Source of the DNA: an uncultured Sulfurimonas sp.
GTDB lineage: Bacteria; Campylobacterota; Campylobacteria; Campylobacterales; Sulfurimonadaceae
Reading direction: 5' to 3'
Assembly: GCF_963662755.1 (NCBI RefSeq)
Contig: NZ_OY759725.1
Coordinates: forward strand, 806,001-870,000
DNA: 64,000 nucleotides
The notes under the pieces are model-generated. The model saw only the letters and a program-made list of their open reading frames with translations. It was not told the origin of the DNA and ran no database searches. Of the stretch, positions 9,685 through 18,653 are shown one piece after another. Made by a program: the position numbers and the translations under genes. Every line of letters starts with the position of its first letter. The stretch's first letter is position 1.

Positions 9685-10656
9685 TTACATAACTCCAGAT
9701 TCGTACTGTTCACGCATTCTTTGTTTTTCTGCTTCTCTTTTTGTTTTTGCTGCAAGTTTAATATGATAACCTTTAACATCAAAACCAAACCATAAAAGAA
9801 TTGGTGAAGCAACAAAAATAGATGAGTATGTACCAACTGCAATACCTACAAGAAGTGTAAATGCAAAAGAATGGATAATTTCACCACCAAACATAAATAG
9901 AGTAAATACAACAAAGAAAGTCGTTAAAGATGTTAATGTTGTTCTTGCTAATGTTCTTGTGACAGATTCATTTATTATATCAGTTAAGTCTGTATTTTTA
10001 GAGTCAGTTACACTCTCACGAATACGGTCAAATACAATAATAGTATCATTTAAAGAATACCCAAGTATAGTAAGAAGAGCTGCTAAAACATCAAGATTTA
10101 CATCAAGCCCAACAAGAGCGATAGCACCAAGTGCAATAGAGACATCATGAACTAATGCAACTATAGATGCTACAGCAAAACGCCACTCAAATCTAAATGC
10201 TACATATATCAAAATCCCTATAACAGCTAAAATAAGAGACATAATCCCCTTTTCTTTTAACTCTGCACCAACCGTTGGACCTACTATGTCAACACGACGT
10301 ATCTCATAATTACCACTACCTTTTAGTGCTTCACGTGTTACATCACCAATATCTACAGTCACACTAGCAGTAGTGCTTTTCATACGAATAACAACTTCAT
10401 CAACTGCACCAAACTCTGTTATAGATGCACCATCAAAGAGTTCATTACTTTTTAATCTCTCTCGCATATCATCTATTGGAGCTTTAGTATCATACTTTAC
10501 TTGAATTATAGTTCCACCAGCGAAATCAACGCCGTAATTTAAGCCTTTAGTCATAAGTATGGCATAAGATGCTAAAACTAAAACAATTGAGAGAACCATA
10601 GCAAGTTTAGATTTGCCCATAAAATCAAAGGTTCTTGTATATTTAAAAAATTCCAT
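9685..10656 (-). CDS. secF: Protein translocase subunit SecF
   Basis: SecF works with SecD and YajC on the SecYEG channel, using the proton-motive force to pull exported proteins into the periplasm. The 323-residue product has the family layout: a first membrane helix after MEFFKYTRTFDFMGK, the DFAGGTIIQV motif opening the periplasmic domain, and five further helices. The conserved SLNDTIIVFDRIRE segment is present. An open frame extends 8 codons further upstream, but the ATG at 10654-10656 has AAAGGG at proper distance and lies 2 bases after the secD stop, so I choose it. The gene order yajC-secD-secF is the usual one. Confidence 0.95.
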   Translation of the reverse strand: MEFFKYTRTFDFMGKSKLAMVLSIVLVLASYAILMTKGLNYGVDFAGGTIIQVKYDTKAPIDDMRERLKSNELFDGASITEFGAVDEVVIRMKSTTASVTVDIGDVTREALKGSGNYEIRRVDIVGPTVGAELKEKGIMSLILAVIGILIYVAFRFEWRFAVASIVALVHDVSIALGAIALVGLDVNLDVLAALLTILGYSLNDTIIVFDRIRESVTDSKNTDLTDIINESVTRTLARTTLTSLTTFFVVFTLFMFGGEIIHSFAFTLLVGIAVGTYSSIFVASPILLWFGFDVKGYHIKLAAKTKREAEKQRMREQYESGVM

Positions 10657-10658
10657 AC

Positions 10659-12230
10659 TTAACCCTTTATCCCAAACCAAAAACGGTTGTTTTTACTTTT
10701 TTGTATTTTACTCTCTAGCATCTGATAGATTCCATGAGTACCTAAAATAGCCGTTAGCATAGATGCCAAAATACCGATACTAATAGTAATCGCAAAACCT
10801 TTAATAGCTCCTGTTCCATAAGCATAAAGAACAACAGCCGCAATTAAAGTTGTAATATTTGCGTCCAAAATAGCACGCATAGCATTTGAATAACCATCTT
10901 CTATGGCTTTATGAATAGACTTGCCTTCATAAATCAACTCTCTAATCCTCTCAGAGATAATAACATTGGCATCTACGGCCATACCGACTGTCAGGACTAT
11001 ACCTGCCATACCAGGGAGTGTTAAAGTTGCACCAAAGAGACTCATAACAGCGAGTATTATAAAAAGGTTTGCTATAAGAGCTATATTTGCAATTACACCA
11101 GCAGCTCTATAATAAAACATCATAAAAATAATTACAAGTGTAAAACCGCCTATAAGAGCTACCATACTAGCTTTAATACTATCAGCACCTAAACTTGGTC
11201 CAACTGAGCGTTTTTCCATCAAATATATTGGAGCTAAAAGAGCACCAGAGCGAAGAGCAATAGCTAAATCTTTCGCTTCTTCAACAGTATAACTACCAGA
11301 AATTTGTCCAGCTCCACCACCAATACGTTCATTAATATTTGGAGCAGAATAAACCTTACCATCTAAAACAACAGCAAGTCTTTTTCCAACACTTTTACCA
11401 GTAAAATCACCAAAAATTTCAGCACCCTCTGCATTTAACTTAAAGTTAATTAGAGGTCTATTATTTTGGTCAAATCCCATAGAAGCATCTGTGAGCATTC
11501 CACCATCTAAGATAGGAATCTCACGAACAAGATATTTGAGTTCAGGATTTTTTACATCTTCTAAAATAATATCGCCATACGAAGCTGCATCTGCATCACT
11601 CATGTTAAAAACACGAGCATTTCTGTCTTCATCAACTGCCATCAACTCTAACTTAGCTGCACGAGAGATAAGCTCTCTTGCTCGTTGTTCTTCTTCTTGA
11701 GTCTTAATTCCAGCTAACTGAACAAGGATTTTTTCTTCACCTTGACGAGCAACTACAGGTTCAGCTAAACCAAATTGATCAAGTCTGTTTCTAATAGTTT
11801 CAATTGCTTGATCAATAGCTTGTTTTTCAGTTTTTAAAATTTCTTCTGGCGTTAAGCTAAGAGAAAAACTCTCTCCATCTACAGAGATATTAACTCCACC
11901 TATATCTTTTAAAAACTCTTTTATATGCTTAACGTCATCAACATCAAGAAGAGAAAAAGATATAGAAGATTCATCAAAATCTAAAGCATCTACCAATATA
12001 TCTTTTCTCTCACTAAAGTGTTGAATACTAGCAGCAATTGATTTTATACGAGACTTTGTAGCTTCCTCAGTTTTTACACCAAGAAGCATATGAAGACCAC
12101 CTTGAAGATCAAGTCCTAACGTAACTTTTTTACCATCTTGCAATTGCAAAATTGAAGGAGCGGAGAAAAACAGTCCAAAAACTATAGCAAGAGCGAAGAT
12201 TACTATGCGATAATTAAGCTTCATCCTCAT
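10659..12230 (-). CDS. secD: Protein translocase subunit SecD
   Basis: SecD is the larger partner of SecF, with a big periplasmic domain that grips the emerging substrate. In 523 residues I see the first membrane helix (about 8-25), the GLDLQGGLHMLLGV motif, and the P1 domain with the SAKLELM-type segment (here AAKLELMAVDE). C-terminal helices carry the GMAVDANVIISERIRE motif expected for proton movement. The first ATG (12228-12230) overlaps the yajC stop by 17 bases; a second ATG two codons later is equally possible. The protein is shorter than E. coli SecD (615) but typical for Campylobacterota. Confidence 0.95.
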   Translation of the reverse strand: MRMKLNYRIVIFALAIVFGLFFSAPSILQLQDGKKVTLGLDLQGGLHMLLGVKTEEATKSRIKSIAASIQHFSERKDILVDALDFDESSISFSLLDVDDVKHIKEFLKDIGGVNISVDGESFSLSLTPEEILKTEKQAIDQAIETIRNRLDQFGLAEPVVARQGEEKILVQLAGIKTQEEEQRARELISRAAKLELMAVDEDRNARVFNMSDADAASYGDIILEDVKNPELKYLVREIPILDGGMLTDASMGFDQNNRPLINFKLNAEGAEIFGDFTGKSVGKRLAVVLDGKVYSAPNINERIGGGAGQISGSYTVEEAKDLAIALRSGALLAPIYLMEKRSVGPSLGADSIKASMVALIGGFTLVIIFMMFYYRAAGVIANIALIANLFIILAVMSLFGATLTLPGMAGIVLTVGMAVDANVIISERIRELIYEGKSIHKAIEDGYSNAMRAILDANITTLIAAVVLYAYGTGAIKGFAITISIGILASMLTAILGTHGIYQMLESKIQKSKNNRFWFGIKG

Positions 12231-12480
12231 ACTTTCTTGCTATTGCATCTTTTGCGATTTTAACGATTACATCATCATTCATTTTTATACTTAAAAATTT
12301 TTCTTCAACTTTGTGAACAACTACTATAAAGCCGCCATTTGTAACAACTTTGTCACCTTTTGCAAGAGAAGCTATCATCTCTTTTCTCTCTTTAGCCTCT
12401 TTTTGTTGAGGACGAATAATCACAAAGTACATAATTGCGATTAGAAATATAAACGGTAATAACTGACTGATAATTTCCAT
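12214..12480 (-). CDS. yajC: Preprotein translocase subunit YajC
   Basis: YajC is a single-span inner-membrane accessory protein of the SecDF complex. The 88 residues start with one membrane helix, LLPFIFLIAIMYFVIIRPQQK, that ends in the family signature RPQQK. A small soluble domain follows with the conserved GDKVVTNGGFI block. Its stop lies inside the secD start region, giving a 17-base overlap and probable translational coupling. Upstream, a short divergent intergenic region separates it from lnt. Confidence 0.95.
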   Translation of the reverse strand: MEIISQLLPFIFLIAIMYFVIIRPQQKEAKERKEMIASLAKGDKVVTNGGFIVVVHKVEEKFLSIKMNDDVIVKIAKDAIARKYEDEA

Positions 12481-12551
12481 GTGTAAGGAATCCTTTGAAT
12501 AAAATTGCGCCGATTATACAAAAAATATATTAATAAGTGACTGAATATGTG

Positions 12552-12557
12552 TATAAT
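12552..12557 (+). promoter_or_regulatory. -10 box of lnt, very close to the start codon
   Basis: A perfect TATAAT within GTGTATAATTTCAT ends only 5 bases before the lnt ATG (12563). Transcription would be expected to begin at or next to that ATG, and no Shine-Dalgarno sequence fits in between. This suggests a leaderless lnt mRNA. The same geometry occurs upstream of perR. Confidence 0.6.
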
Positions 12558-12562
12558 TTCAT

Positions 12563-13798
12563 ATGCAACAAAACATACAAACATTTAAAAATAATAAACC
12601 ATTACTTTATGATTTAACATTTGGTCTCTTAAGTGCACTTTTTTTTAGTGCCTTTATATATTTTGAACATTGGGGAATTAGCATTAAACTTTTAAACACC
12701 ATCTTTGGTGTTATTGCTTTAGGGCTTCTTCTTTATATTCCAAAGAGATCTATTTTAATTGCTGGTTTTTTAATTGGTATATTTTGGTTTTACTGGATTG
12801 GTTATAGTTTTAAGTATAACGGAGTTGGCTATTTAGCGCCTTTTATAACTCTTGGTTTTGCTATTATTTATATGCTTTTTTTTGGTGTTTTAGCACTTAC
12901 TAACAAAGTTTATATTAGAGCTGTTTTACTTTTTGGACTTAGTTTTTTTGAGCCATTTGATTGGAACTGGATGCAAATAGAGTTACTGTTTGTGGATAGT
13001 TATATAGGTATTTTTAAATATCAACTATTTTTAGTTTTAGCAGCACTCACTCTTCCATACTATCTTAACTTCAAATACAAAAATGCATCTATACTTTTAC
13101 TACTTCTTACGCTAAATTTCACACCAAACATAGATAAAAATGCACCACTTGAGATTAAACTCGTACAAACAAATATAACTCAAGATAAAAAATGGACAGA
13201 TGAATACTTAGAACCTACTTTGAATATGATTTTTAAAGAGATTGAAAATGCTATCGATAAGGCTTATGATGTTGTAGTTTTTCCTGAATCAGTTTTTCCA
13301 CTCTATATGAACAAAAACCAAAAACTTATAGATAAATTACTAAAATATTCTCAAAATATAACCATAGTTGCAGGTGCACTCTACACAGATAAGGGCAACA
13401 ATTACAATGTTACTTATATGTTTCAAAACTCTAAATTTGAAATGGCAAAAAAATTAGTTTTAGTTCCTTTTGGAGAGTATATTCCACTTCCAAAATTTGC
13501 ACAAGATTTTATAAACAATATGTTTTTTGCAGGACAAGCAGACTTTGTAACAGCAGATAAACCAACTGATTTTATGATAAAAGGTGTTAAGTTTAGAAAT
13601 GCAATTTGCTATGAAGCGACTTGTTCTGAGATTTATGAAGGTGATGTAAATTATATTATAGCTATAAGCAATAATGCTTGGTTTGCACCTTCTATTGAAC
13701 CAACTATTCAAAAACTTCTTATGCGATATTATGCGCGTAAAAATGATACAACTATTTATCACTCAGCAAATTATAAAGGTAGTGGCATCATAAAATAA
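12563..13798 (+). CDS. lnt: Apolipoprotein N-acyltransferase
   Basis: Lnt transfers the third acyl chain from a phospholipid to the N-terminal cysteine of lipoproteins, on the periplasmic side of the inner membrane. The 411-residue protein has six or so N-terminal membrane helices (to about residue 190) and then a carbon-nitrogen hydrolase domain. The expected catalytic residues are visible: Glu242 in VFPESVFP, a lysine at 296/297 before LVLVPFGEY, and Cys349 in AICYEATCSE. It lacks a long C-terminal extension and is about 100 residues shorter than the E. coli enzyme, which is common in Campylobacterota. Its mRNA may be leaderless. At least two lipoproteins in this window (LptE-like, NosL-like) could be substrates. 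Confidence 0.9.
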   Translation: MQQNIQTFKNNKPLLYDLTFGLLSALFFSAFIYFEHWGISIKLLNTIFGVIALGLLLYIPKRSILIAGFLIGIFWFYWIGYSFKYNGVGYLAPFITLGFAIIYMLFFGVLALTNKVYIRAVLLFGLSFFEPFDWNWMQIELLFVDSYIGIFKYQLFLVLAALTLPYYLNFKYKNASILLLLLTLNFTPNIDKNAPLEIKLVQTNITQDKKWTDEYLEPTLNMIFKEIENAIDKAYDVVVFPESVFPLYMNKNQKLIDKLLKYSQNITIVAGALYTDKGNNYNVTYMFQNSKFEMAKKLVLVPFGEYIPLPKFAQDFINNMFFAGQADFVTADKPTDFMIKGVKFRNAICYEATCSEIYEGDVNYIIAISNNAWFAPSIEPTIQKLLMRYYARKNDTTIYHSANYKGSGIIK

Positions 13799-13809
13799 TA
13801 GCATTTGGA

Positions 13810-13815
13810 TATAAT
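13810..13815 (+). promoter_or_regulatory. -10 box of ppk1
   Basis: TATAAT lies 30 bases before the ppk1 ATG, in the 47-base gap after lnt. It would give a short untranslated leader containing a weak CAGG ribosome site. No clear -35 box is visible, as is usual in Campylobacterota promoters. Confidence 0.45.
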
Positions 13816-13845
13816 GATAAAAACTATTTTCAGGCTACTATAATT

Positions 13846-15945
13846 ATGTTAAATCTTAAAAATCCCGACCTTTATAATAACCGTGAACTATCATGGTTAC
13901 AGTTCAATACAAGAGTTTTAAAACAAGCTCAAGATGACTCACTTCCTCTTTTAGAAAGACTTAAATTCTTAGCTATTTATGGAACAAATTTAGATGAGTT
14001 TTATATGATTAGGATTGCTGGACTAAAAAAACTTTTTGCAGCTGGCATCATTGTTTCAGGTGCTGATAAATTAACACCAATGGAACAACTACGCGAAATA
14101 AGAAAGTACCTTCATCAAGAACAACAAGTTATAGAACATTGCTTAGGAAGCATCTTTAAAAAACTTGAACCTGAGGGCATCTCAGTTAAGCTTTATGATG
14201 AAGTAAATCAACACGAAAAAAATACTCTAAATAGATTTTTCAAAGAAAATATATATCCTGTAATTATTCCTATAGCAGTAGATGCTACACACCCTTTTCC
14301 AAACCTAAACAATCTTAGCTTTGGGCTTATTGTAAAACTCTCAGACATTGATGATGAAGCTATAGAGAGATTTGGGATTATTAGAGTTCCTAGAGTTTTA
14401 AAGAGATTTGTTGAACTAAATAGTGGCATCTATGTTCCTATAGAATCTCTTGTAGCTAAACATGTTGAAGAACTATTCCCAGGTTACAAACTTATAAAAT
14501 ACGCTTCTTTTAGAGTTACAAGAAATGCAGATATGGAGATAGAAGAAGAGGAAGCTGATGACTTTATGGAAATCCTTGAAGAGGGTTTAAAACTTCGAAG
14601 AAAAGGTGAAATGGTTAGACTTGAAATAGGTAGCGATACTGATGAAGAAATAATCAATTTTTTTAACCGACATACAAATGTTTATAAAGATGATATTTAC
14701 AAATATCATACATTTTTAAACCAATCTAGCCTTTGGCAAATTGTAGGAAATAAAAACTTCGCTCATCTTTTAGCAGAACCATTTAAACCAAAAACTTTAC
14801 CTCCTTTTGATCACAATGAAAACATTTTTAGCACTTTAGAAAAAGAAGATGTTTTGATGTATCATCCTTATGCTAGTTTTGAGCCAGTTATAAAATTAAT
14901 TCAAAGTGCTGCAAAAGACCCAGACACGGTTTCTATCAAGATGACACTCTACCGCTCAGGTACAAATTCACCTATAGTTCAAGCACTTATGGCGGCATCT
15001 GAGAGTGGTAAACAAGTCACTGTTATGGTTGAGCTAAAAGCAAGGTTTGATGAAGAGAACAACCTTATCTGGGCAAAGGCTTTAGAAAAATCTGGTGCGC
15101 ATGTTATTTACGGTATCAAAGGTTTCAAAGTTCACGCTAAAGCGGCACTTGTAACTAGAAGAAAAAATGGAAAACTTAAACAATACGCACATATTGGAAC
15201 AGGAAACTACAACCCATCTACTGCAAAAATCTATACAGATATGAGCTATATGACTTCAAAAGATGTAGTTACAAATGACCTTACAAAGTTTTTTCACTTC
15301 CTTACAGGCTTTAGTAAAAAAGGTAAACTAAACGAACTTTACATGGCACCAGCTCAAATAAAACCAAAGATTTTATCTCTAATTCATAATGAAACAAGAA
15401 AAGCTCAAGAGGGACAGATTATTGCTAAAATCAACTCTTTGGTAGATGAAGATGTAATCCGTGCTTTATATAAGGCAAGTCAAGCTGGTGTAAAAATCGA
15501 CCTTATAGTTCGTGGCATCTGCTGTTTAAAACCTGGCATCGAAGGTGTTAGCGATAACATAAGAGTTATCTCTATTTTAGGTAAATACTTAGAGCATCCG
15601 AGAGTTTTTTACTTTAAAAATGATTCTGCCCAAATTTATATATCTTCAGCTGATTGGATGCCAAGAAATCTCATAAGAAGAATTGAGCTTTTAACTGCCA
15701 TTAAAGATGAAGAGTCAAAATCAAAAATTCTTCAAATTTTAAAGCTACAATGTTCTGATAATGTCCTAGCACATGAACTTCAAAGCGATGGTTCATATAA
15801 AAAAGTAAAACCACTAGAAGATGACAAACTTATAAATAACCACAAACTCTTAGAAGAGTTTGTAAACAAAATATCAAAAGCAAGTAAAAAAGAGACTCAA
15901 AGAAGTGTATATCAGATAACATCTCGTCTTTTTTTGGAGAGTTAA
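13846..15945 (+). CDS. ppk1: Polyphosphate kinase 1
   Basis: PPK1 reversibly polymerises the gamma-phosphate of ATP into inorganic polyphosphate. The 699-residue protein is full length (E. coli 688). It shows the N-terminal NRELSWLQFN motif and the GTNLDEFYMIR helix. The two phospholipase-D-like catalytic domains follow, including SIKMTLYRSG, the autophosphorylated histidine in KVHAKAALV (about residue 430), and HIGTGNYNP. The second PLD-like half contains SSADWMPRNL. It is followed after 1 base by the gamma-carbonic anhydrase gene. The coding region is rich in GCATC pentamers (see findings). Confidence 0.97.
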   Translation: MLNLKNPDLYNNRELSWLQFNTRVLKQAQDDSLPLLERLKFLAIYGTNLDEFYMIRIAGLKKLFAAGIIVSGADKLTPMEQLREIRKYLHQEQQVIEHCLGSIFKKLEPEGISVKLYDEVNQHEKNTLNRFFKENIYPVIIPIAVDATHPFPNLNNLSFGLIVKLSDIDDEAIERFGIIRVPRVLKRFVELNSGIYVPIESLVAKHVEELFPGYKLIKYASFRVTRNADMEIEEEEADDFMEILEEGLKLRRKGEMVRLEIGSDTDEEIINFFNRHTNVYKDDIYKYHTFLNQSSLWQIVGNKNFAHLLAEPFKPKTLPPFDHNENIFSTLEKEDVLMYHPYASFEPVIKLIQSAAKDPDTVSIKMTLYRSGTNSPIVQALMAASESGKQVTVMVELKARFDEENNLIWAKALEKSGAHVIYGIKGFKVHAKAALVTRRKNGKLKQYAHIGTGNYNPSTAKIYTDMSYMTSKDVVTNDLTKFFHFLTGFSKKGKLNELYMAPAQIKPKILSLIHNETRKAQEGQIIAKINSLVDEDVIRALYKASQAGVKIDLIVRGICCLKPGIEGVSDNIRVISILGKYLEHPRVFYFKNDSAQIYISSADWMPRNLIRRIELLTAIKDEESKSKILQILKLQCSDNVLAHELQSDGSYKKVKPLEDDKLINNHKLLEEFVNKISKASKKETQRSVYQITSRLFLES

Positions 15946-15946
15946 T

Positions 15947-16474
15947 ATGACATATACATTTAGAGGTATAAATCCTACCATAGGAGAAAATACTTGGATA
16001 GCACCATCAGCTGATGTAATAGGCGATGTTACTTGCGGAAAGGATTGTTCTATTTGGTTTTCAACTGTAGTAAGAGGGGATGTTCACTATATCAAAATAG
16101 GCGACAGAGTTAGCATCCAAGACCTCAGCATGATTCATGTAACCCACTACAAAAAGGCTGATAAAAGTGATGGTCATCCTACTATTATTGGAGATGATGT
16201 AACTATAGGTCATCGCGTTATGCTTCATGGATGTACTATTGAGGATGCTTGTCTTATTGGTATGAGTGCTACCATCTTAGATGGTGCAGTTATAGGAAAA
16301 GAGAGCATTGTTGGAGCGGATTCTTTAGTTACAAAAAATAAGGTTTTTCCTCCTCGTTCACTCATTATGGGTAGTCCTGCAAAAGTACTAAGACAACTAA
16401 GTGATGAAGAAGTAAAAGAGCTTTATGCATCTGCATCTAGATATGTAGAGTTTAAAAACGAATATCAAAAGTAA
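15947..16474 (+). CDS. Gamma-class carbonic anhydrase-like hexapeptide-repeat protein
   Basis: The 175-residue protein is a left-handed beta-helix of imperfect hexapeptide repeats, the fold of the YrdA/CaiE/gamma-carbonic anhydrase group. Histidines at the positions of the zinc ligands are seen in MIHVTHYKK and in GHRVMLHGC. A closing helix at the C-terminus (DEEVKELYASASRYVEF) is typical. Members either hydrate CO2 or have lost that activity, so enzymatic function cannot be asserted. It starts one base after the ppk1 stop and is likely co-transcribed with it. An autotroph could use it for bicarbonate balance, but this is inference. Confidence 0.85.
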   Translation: MTYTFRGINPTIGENTWIAPSADVIGDVTCGKDCSIWFSTVVRGDVHYIKIGDRVSIQDLSMIHVTHYKKADKSDGHPTIIGDDVTIGHRVMLHGCTIEDACLIGMSATILDGAVIGKESIVGADSLVTKNKVFPPRSLIMGSPAKVLRQLSDEEVKELYASASRYVEFKNEYQK

Positions 16475-16483
16475 AACTTAAAG

Positions 16484-17095
16484 ATGCCAGAGTTTTTTAT
16501 ATATGCAGATATTATTGGCATCATAGCTTTTAGTATAAGTGGATTTTTAATAGCTATAAAAAACTCTCTTGATATACTTGGTATATTGATAGCATCTGCC
16601 CTTACTGCTCTTGGTGGTGGGATTATAAGAGATGCTATTCTTAGTTCAACACCATTCGCTTTTACCTCCATCTACCCTGCTTTAACTCTACTTTGTACTA
16701 TACTTTTTGCTTATCTTTTCAAACTTTATAAAAAGCCTTCGCTAGAGAGAAAATGGATGTTTGTTATAAGTGATACTATCGGTTTAGTTGCTTTTAGTAT
16801 CACTGGAGCACTACTTGCTATACATGCAGATCTTAATTTTTTTGGAGTAGTAATCCTCAGCTTTATTACCGCAGTTGGTGGAGGCGTAACAAGAGATGTA
16901 ATGATAAATCAAGTTCCAACAGTTCTCATAAGTGACTTCTATGGCTCAATAGCAGTTATAGTAGCCCTACTCTTAGCCGCATTAGAACTATTCAATGCAC
17001 TTAATGAAGTTAGCATCTCCGTAGTTGCTATTTTATCTATCATTTTAAGACTAATCGCTTTTAAAAGAGAGTGGCATCTGCCAAAACTAAGTTAG
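16484..17095 (+). CDS. TRIC-type cation channel family membrane protein (UPF0126/YicG-like)
   Basis: This 203-residue protein has seven predicted membrane segments arranged as two homologous halves. Each half carries the family glycine-rich motif followed by Arg-Asp: GGGIIRDAI in the first and GGGVTRDVM in the second. The family includes prokaryotic relatives of trimeric intracellular cation channels. Some bacterial members have been linked to amino-acid (glycine) transport, so the substrate is open. It follows the carbonic anhydrase-like gene by 9 bases. Both halves look intact. Confidence 0.85.
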   Translation: MPEFFIYADIIGIIAFSISGFLIAIKNSLDILGILIASALTALGGGIIRDAILSSTPFAFTSIYPALTLLCTILFAYLFKLYKKPSLERKWMFVISDTIGLVAFSITGALLAIHADLNFFGVVILSFITAVGGGVTRDVMINQVPTVLISDFYGSIAVIVALLLAALELFNALNEVSISVVAILSIILRLIAFKREWHLPKLS

Positions 17096-17169
17096 CTTAT
17101 TTTTTTAAGTATTTTCTCACAAAGAGTAGATATACTTTGCATTAGATTAACTTATTTTAGGAGGATAAT

Positions 17170-17466
17170 ATGTCAAGAAAAATAGCATTAACTCTTATCG
17201 CTTCATTAGCATTTACAAGCACTATTTATGCTGATAGTTCTGAGGCGAAAGAGCTTTTTGATGAAGCTAAGTGTATGGAGTGTCATAACAACAAAGATTT
17301 TAAAGTAAGAGAAGATAAAGTCAACTCTTTTGAAAAACTTCACAACTCAGTAAATCAATGTTCTTTTAACAGCGAAACTGGTTGGTTTGATGATGAAACA
17401 CTTGATGTTACAAAATATTTAAACAAAAAGTTTTATCATTTTAGTGAGTCTAAACATAGTGAATAA
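17170..17466 (+). CDS. Small periplasmic monohaem cytochrome c
   Basis: The 98-residue precursor has a Sec signal peptide (about 1-21, cleaved after the ...STIYA segment) and one haem-binding motif CMECH near residue 36. The rest is small and charged, with no obvious methionine in a position to act as the sixth ligand. The distal ligand may be one of the later histidines (KLHNS, FYHF). A second cysteine (NQC) is unpaired. A strong AGGAGG ribosome site precedes the ATG. It probably shuttles electrons in the periplasm, but its redox partners are not evident from the neighbours. Confidence 0.75.
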   Translation: MSRKIALTLIASLAFTSTIYADSSEAKELFDEAKCMECHNNKDFKVREDKVNSFEKLHNSVNQCSFNSETGWFDDETLDVTKYLNKKFYHFSESKHSE

Positions 17467-17467
17467 T

Positions 17468-17494
17468 AAAAAACGGACTATGTTCTATAGTCCG
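17468..17494 (-). terminator. Intrinsic terminator overlapping the argJ stop codon
   Basis: The stem CGGACTAT/ATAGTCCG (17474-17481 and 17487-17494) with a 5-base loop is followed, read on the minus strand, by six T residues. The argJ TAG (17478-17480) lies inside the 3' arm, so the last codons of argJ form the stem. It can also act on transcripts of the cytochrome gene coming from the left, where a weaker T-rich run follows. Confidence 0.85.
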
Positions 17495-18653
17495 CATTTA
17501 TTTTTACATATTCATGACCTAAATCACACCCATAAGCTTTAAAACTTCCTTCACCAACTCCTAAATCACAAGAAATTGTAAACTTTTTATGTCCCATAAC
17601 AACAGCACATTTTTTCTCCATTTCTGAGTCAAAATTTAAAACACCTCTATCATAAACGCAAAAGTTGTCAAATGAAATTTTTAACTTCTCTTCATAGGCT
17701 TCAACTCCACTTGCACCAACTGTAGATGCTATTCTTCCCCAGTTTGGATCTTCTCCAAAAAGAGCAGTTTTAACAAGTAAAGAATCAGATAATGTTTTTG
17801 CTACTATCTCTGCTTCTCTATCATTTTTTGCACCACTAACTTTATAAGTCACAAGTTTTGTAGCACCTTCTCCATCTCTAACCATTTCAAGCGCTAAAAA
17901 ATGCATCACTTTAAAAAGAGCCTCTTTAAATGCTTCTGCTTCATAAGCTCCACTTTTAGAGTTACTTAAAAGTAAAACAGTATCGTTTGTAGAAGTATCT
18001 CCATCAACACTTATAGCATTAAACGTAGTTTTCGTTACTTCATCTAAAATGACTTGCATCTCTTCTTTTAAAACATTAGCATCTGTAGTTATAAAACATA
18101 GCATCGTAGCCATTGCAGGATTTATCATACCTGCACCTTTTGCCATTGCACCTATGTTAAAACTACTTCCATCATCAAGTGTTACACTTAGAGCTATCTC
18201 TTTAGAAAATGAATCCGTTGTCATAATAGCTTTTGCAGCATTACTTGGATTTTTATTTGAAATATCAAAAAGTTTCATACCGTTTATAATTTTTTCTTTT
18301 GGAAGTCTAACACCGATAACTCCAGTTGAACTCATAATAGGATTTATCATATCTTGAGCATTACTTAACACCTCTTCTATGTCATCAACGCCTGATTGAC
18401 CTGTCATAGCATTAGCATTTTTAGAGTTTATCAGAATAAAGTTAGTTTTAAACTCTCCTTTTGCTCTAAAGTGTTTTATTGGAGCTGCATACATCTTATT
18501 TGTTGTAAAAACAGATGCAACTTCACACTCATTTTCGCTGTAAATAAATGCCATATCTAAAGCATTATTTTTTTTAAGACCAGCACTTATACCATCAGCA
18601 TAAAAACCCTGAGATGCACAAACACCTCCAATTGTTTGAACTATTTTATACAA
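17478..18653 (-). CDS. argJ: Bifunctional glutamate N-acetyltransferase / amino-acid acetyltransferase
   Basis: ArgJ transfers the acetyl group from N-acetylornithine to glutamate, and often also uses acetyl-CoA, in arginine biosynthesis. The 391-residue precursor cuts itself before a threonine to form alpha and beta chains; the expected site is Thr183 in [15 protein letters not shown]. The N-terminal GGVCASQGF...GLK and the C-terminal [10 protein letters not shown] motifs are also present. The start is a TTG at 18651-18653, overlapping the K+ channel gene by 8 bases. A GTG ten codons later has a better GGAGG, so the start is uncertain. It ends inside a terminator. Confidence 0.93.
   Translation of the reverse strand: MYKIVQTIGGVCASQGFYADGISAGLKKNNALDMAFIYSENECEVASVFTTNKMYAAPIKHFRAKGEFKTNFILINSKNANAMTGQSGVDDIEEVLSNAQDMINPIMSSTGVIGVRLPKEKIINGMKLFDISNKNPSNAAKAIMTTDSFSKEIALSVTLDDGSSFNIGAMAKGAGMINPAMATMLCFITTDANVLKEEMQVILDEVTKTTFNAISVDGDTSTNDTVLLLSNSKSGAYEAEAFKEALFKVMHFLALEMVRDGEGATKLVTYKVSGAKNDREAEIVAKTLSDSLLVKTALFGEDPNWGRIASTVGASGVEAYEEKLKISFDNFCVYDRGVLNFDSEMEKKCAVVMGHKKFTISCDLGVGEGSFKAYGCDLGHEYVKINADYRT

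Noticed and set aside
10657..10680. Longer secF start with eight more residues
   Set aside because: It would overlap secD, and the ATG at 10656 has a clear ribosome site and matches the family's start.
13839..13844. TATAAT directly before the ppk1 ATG
   Set aside because: It is only one base from the start codon, so transcription would begin inside the gene. The box at 13810-13815 fits better.
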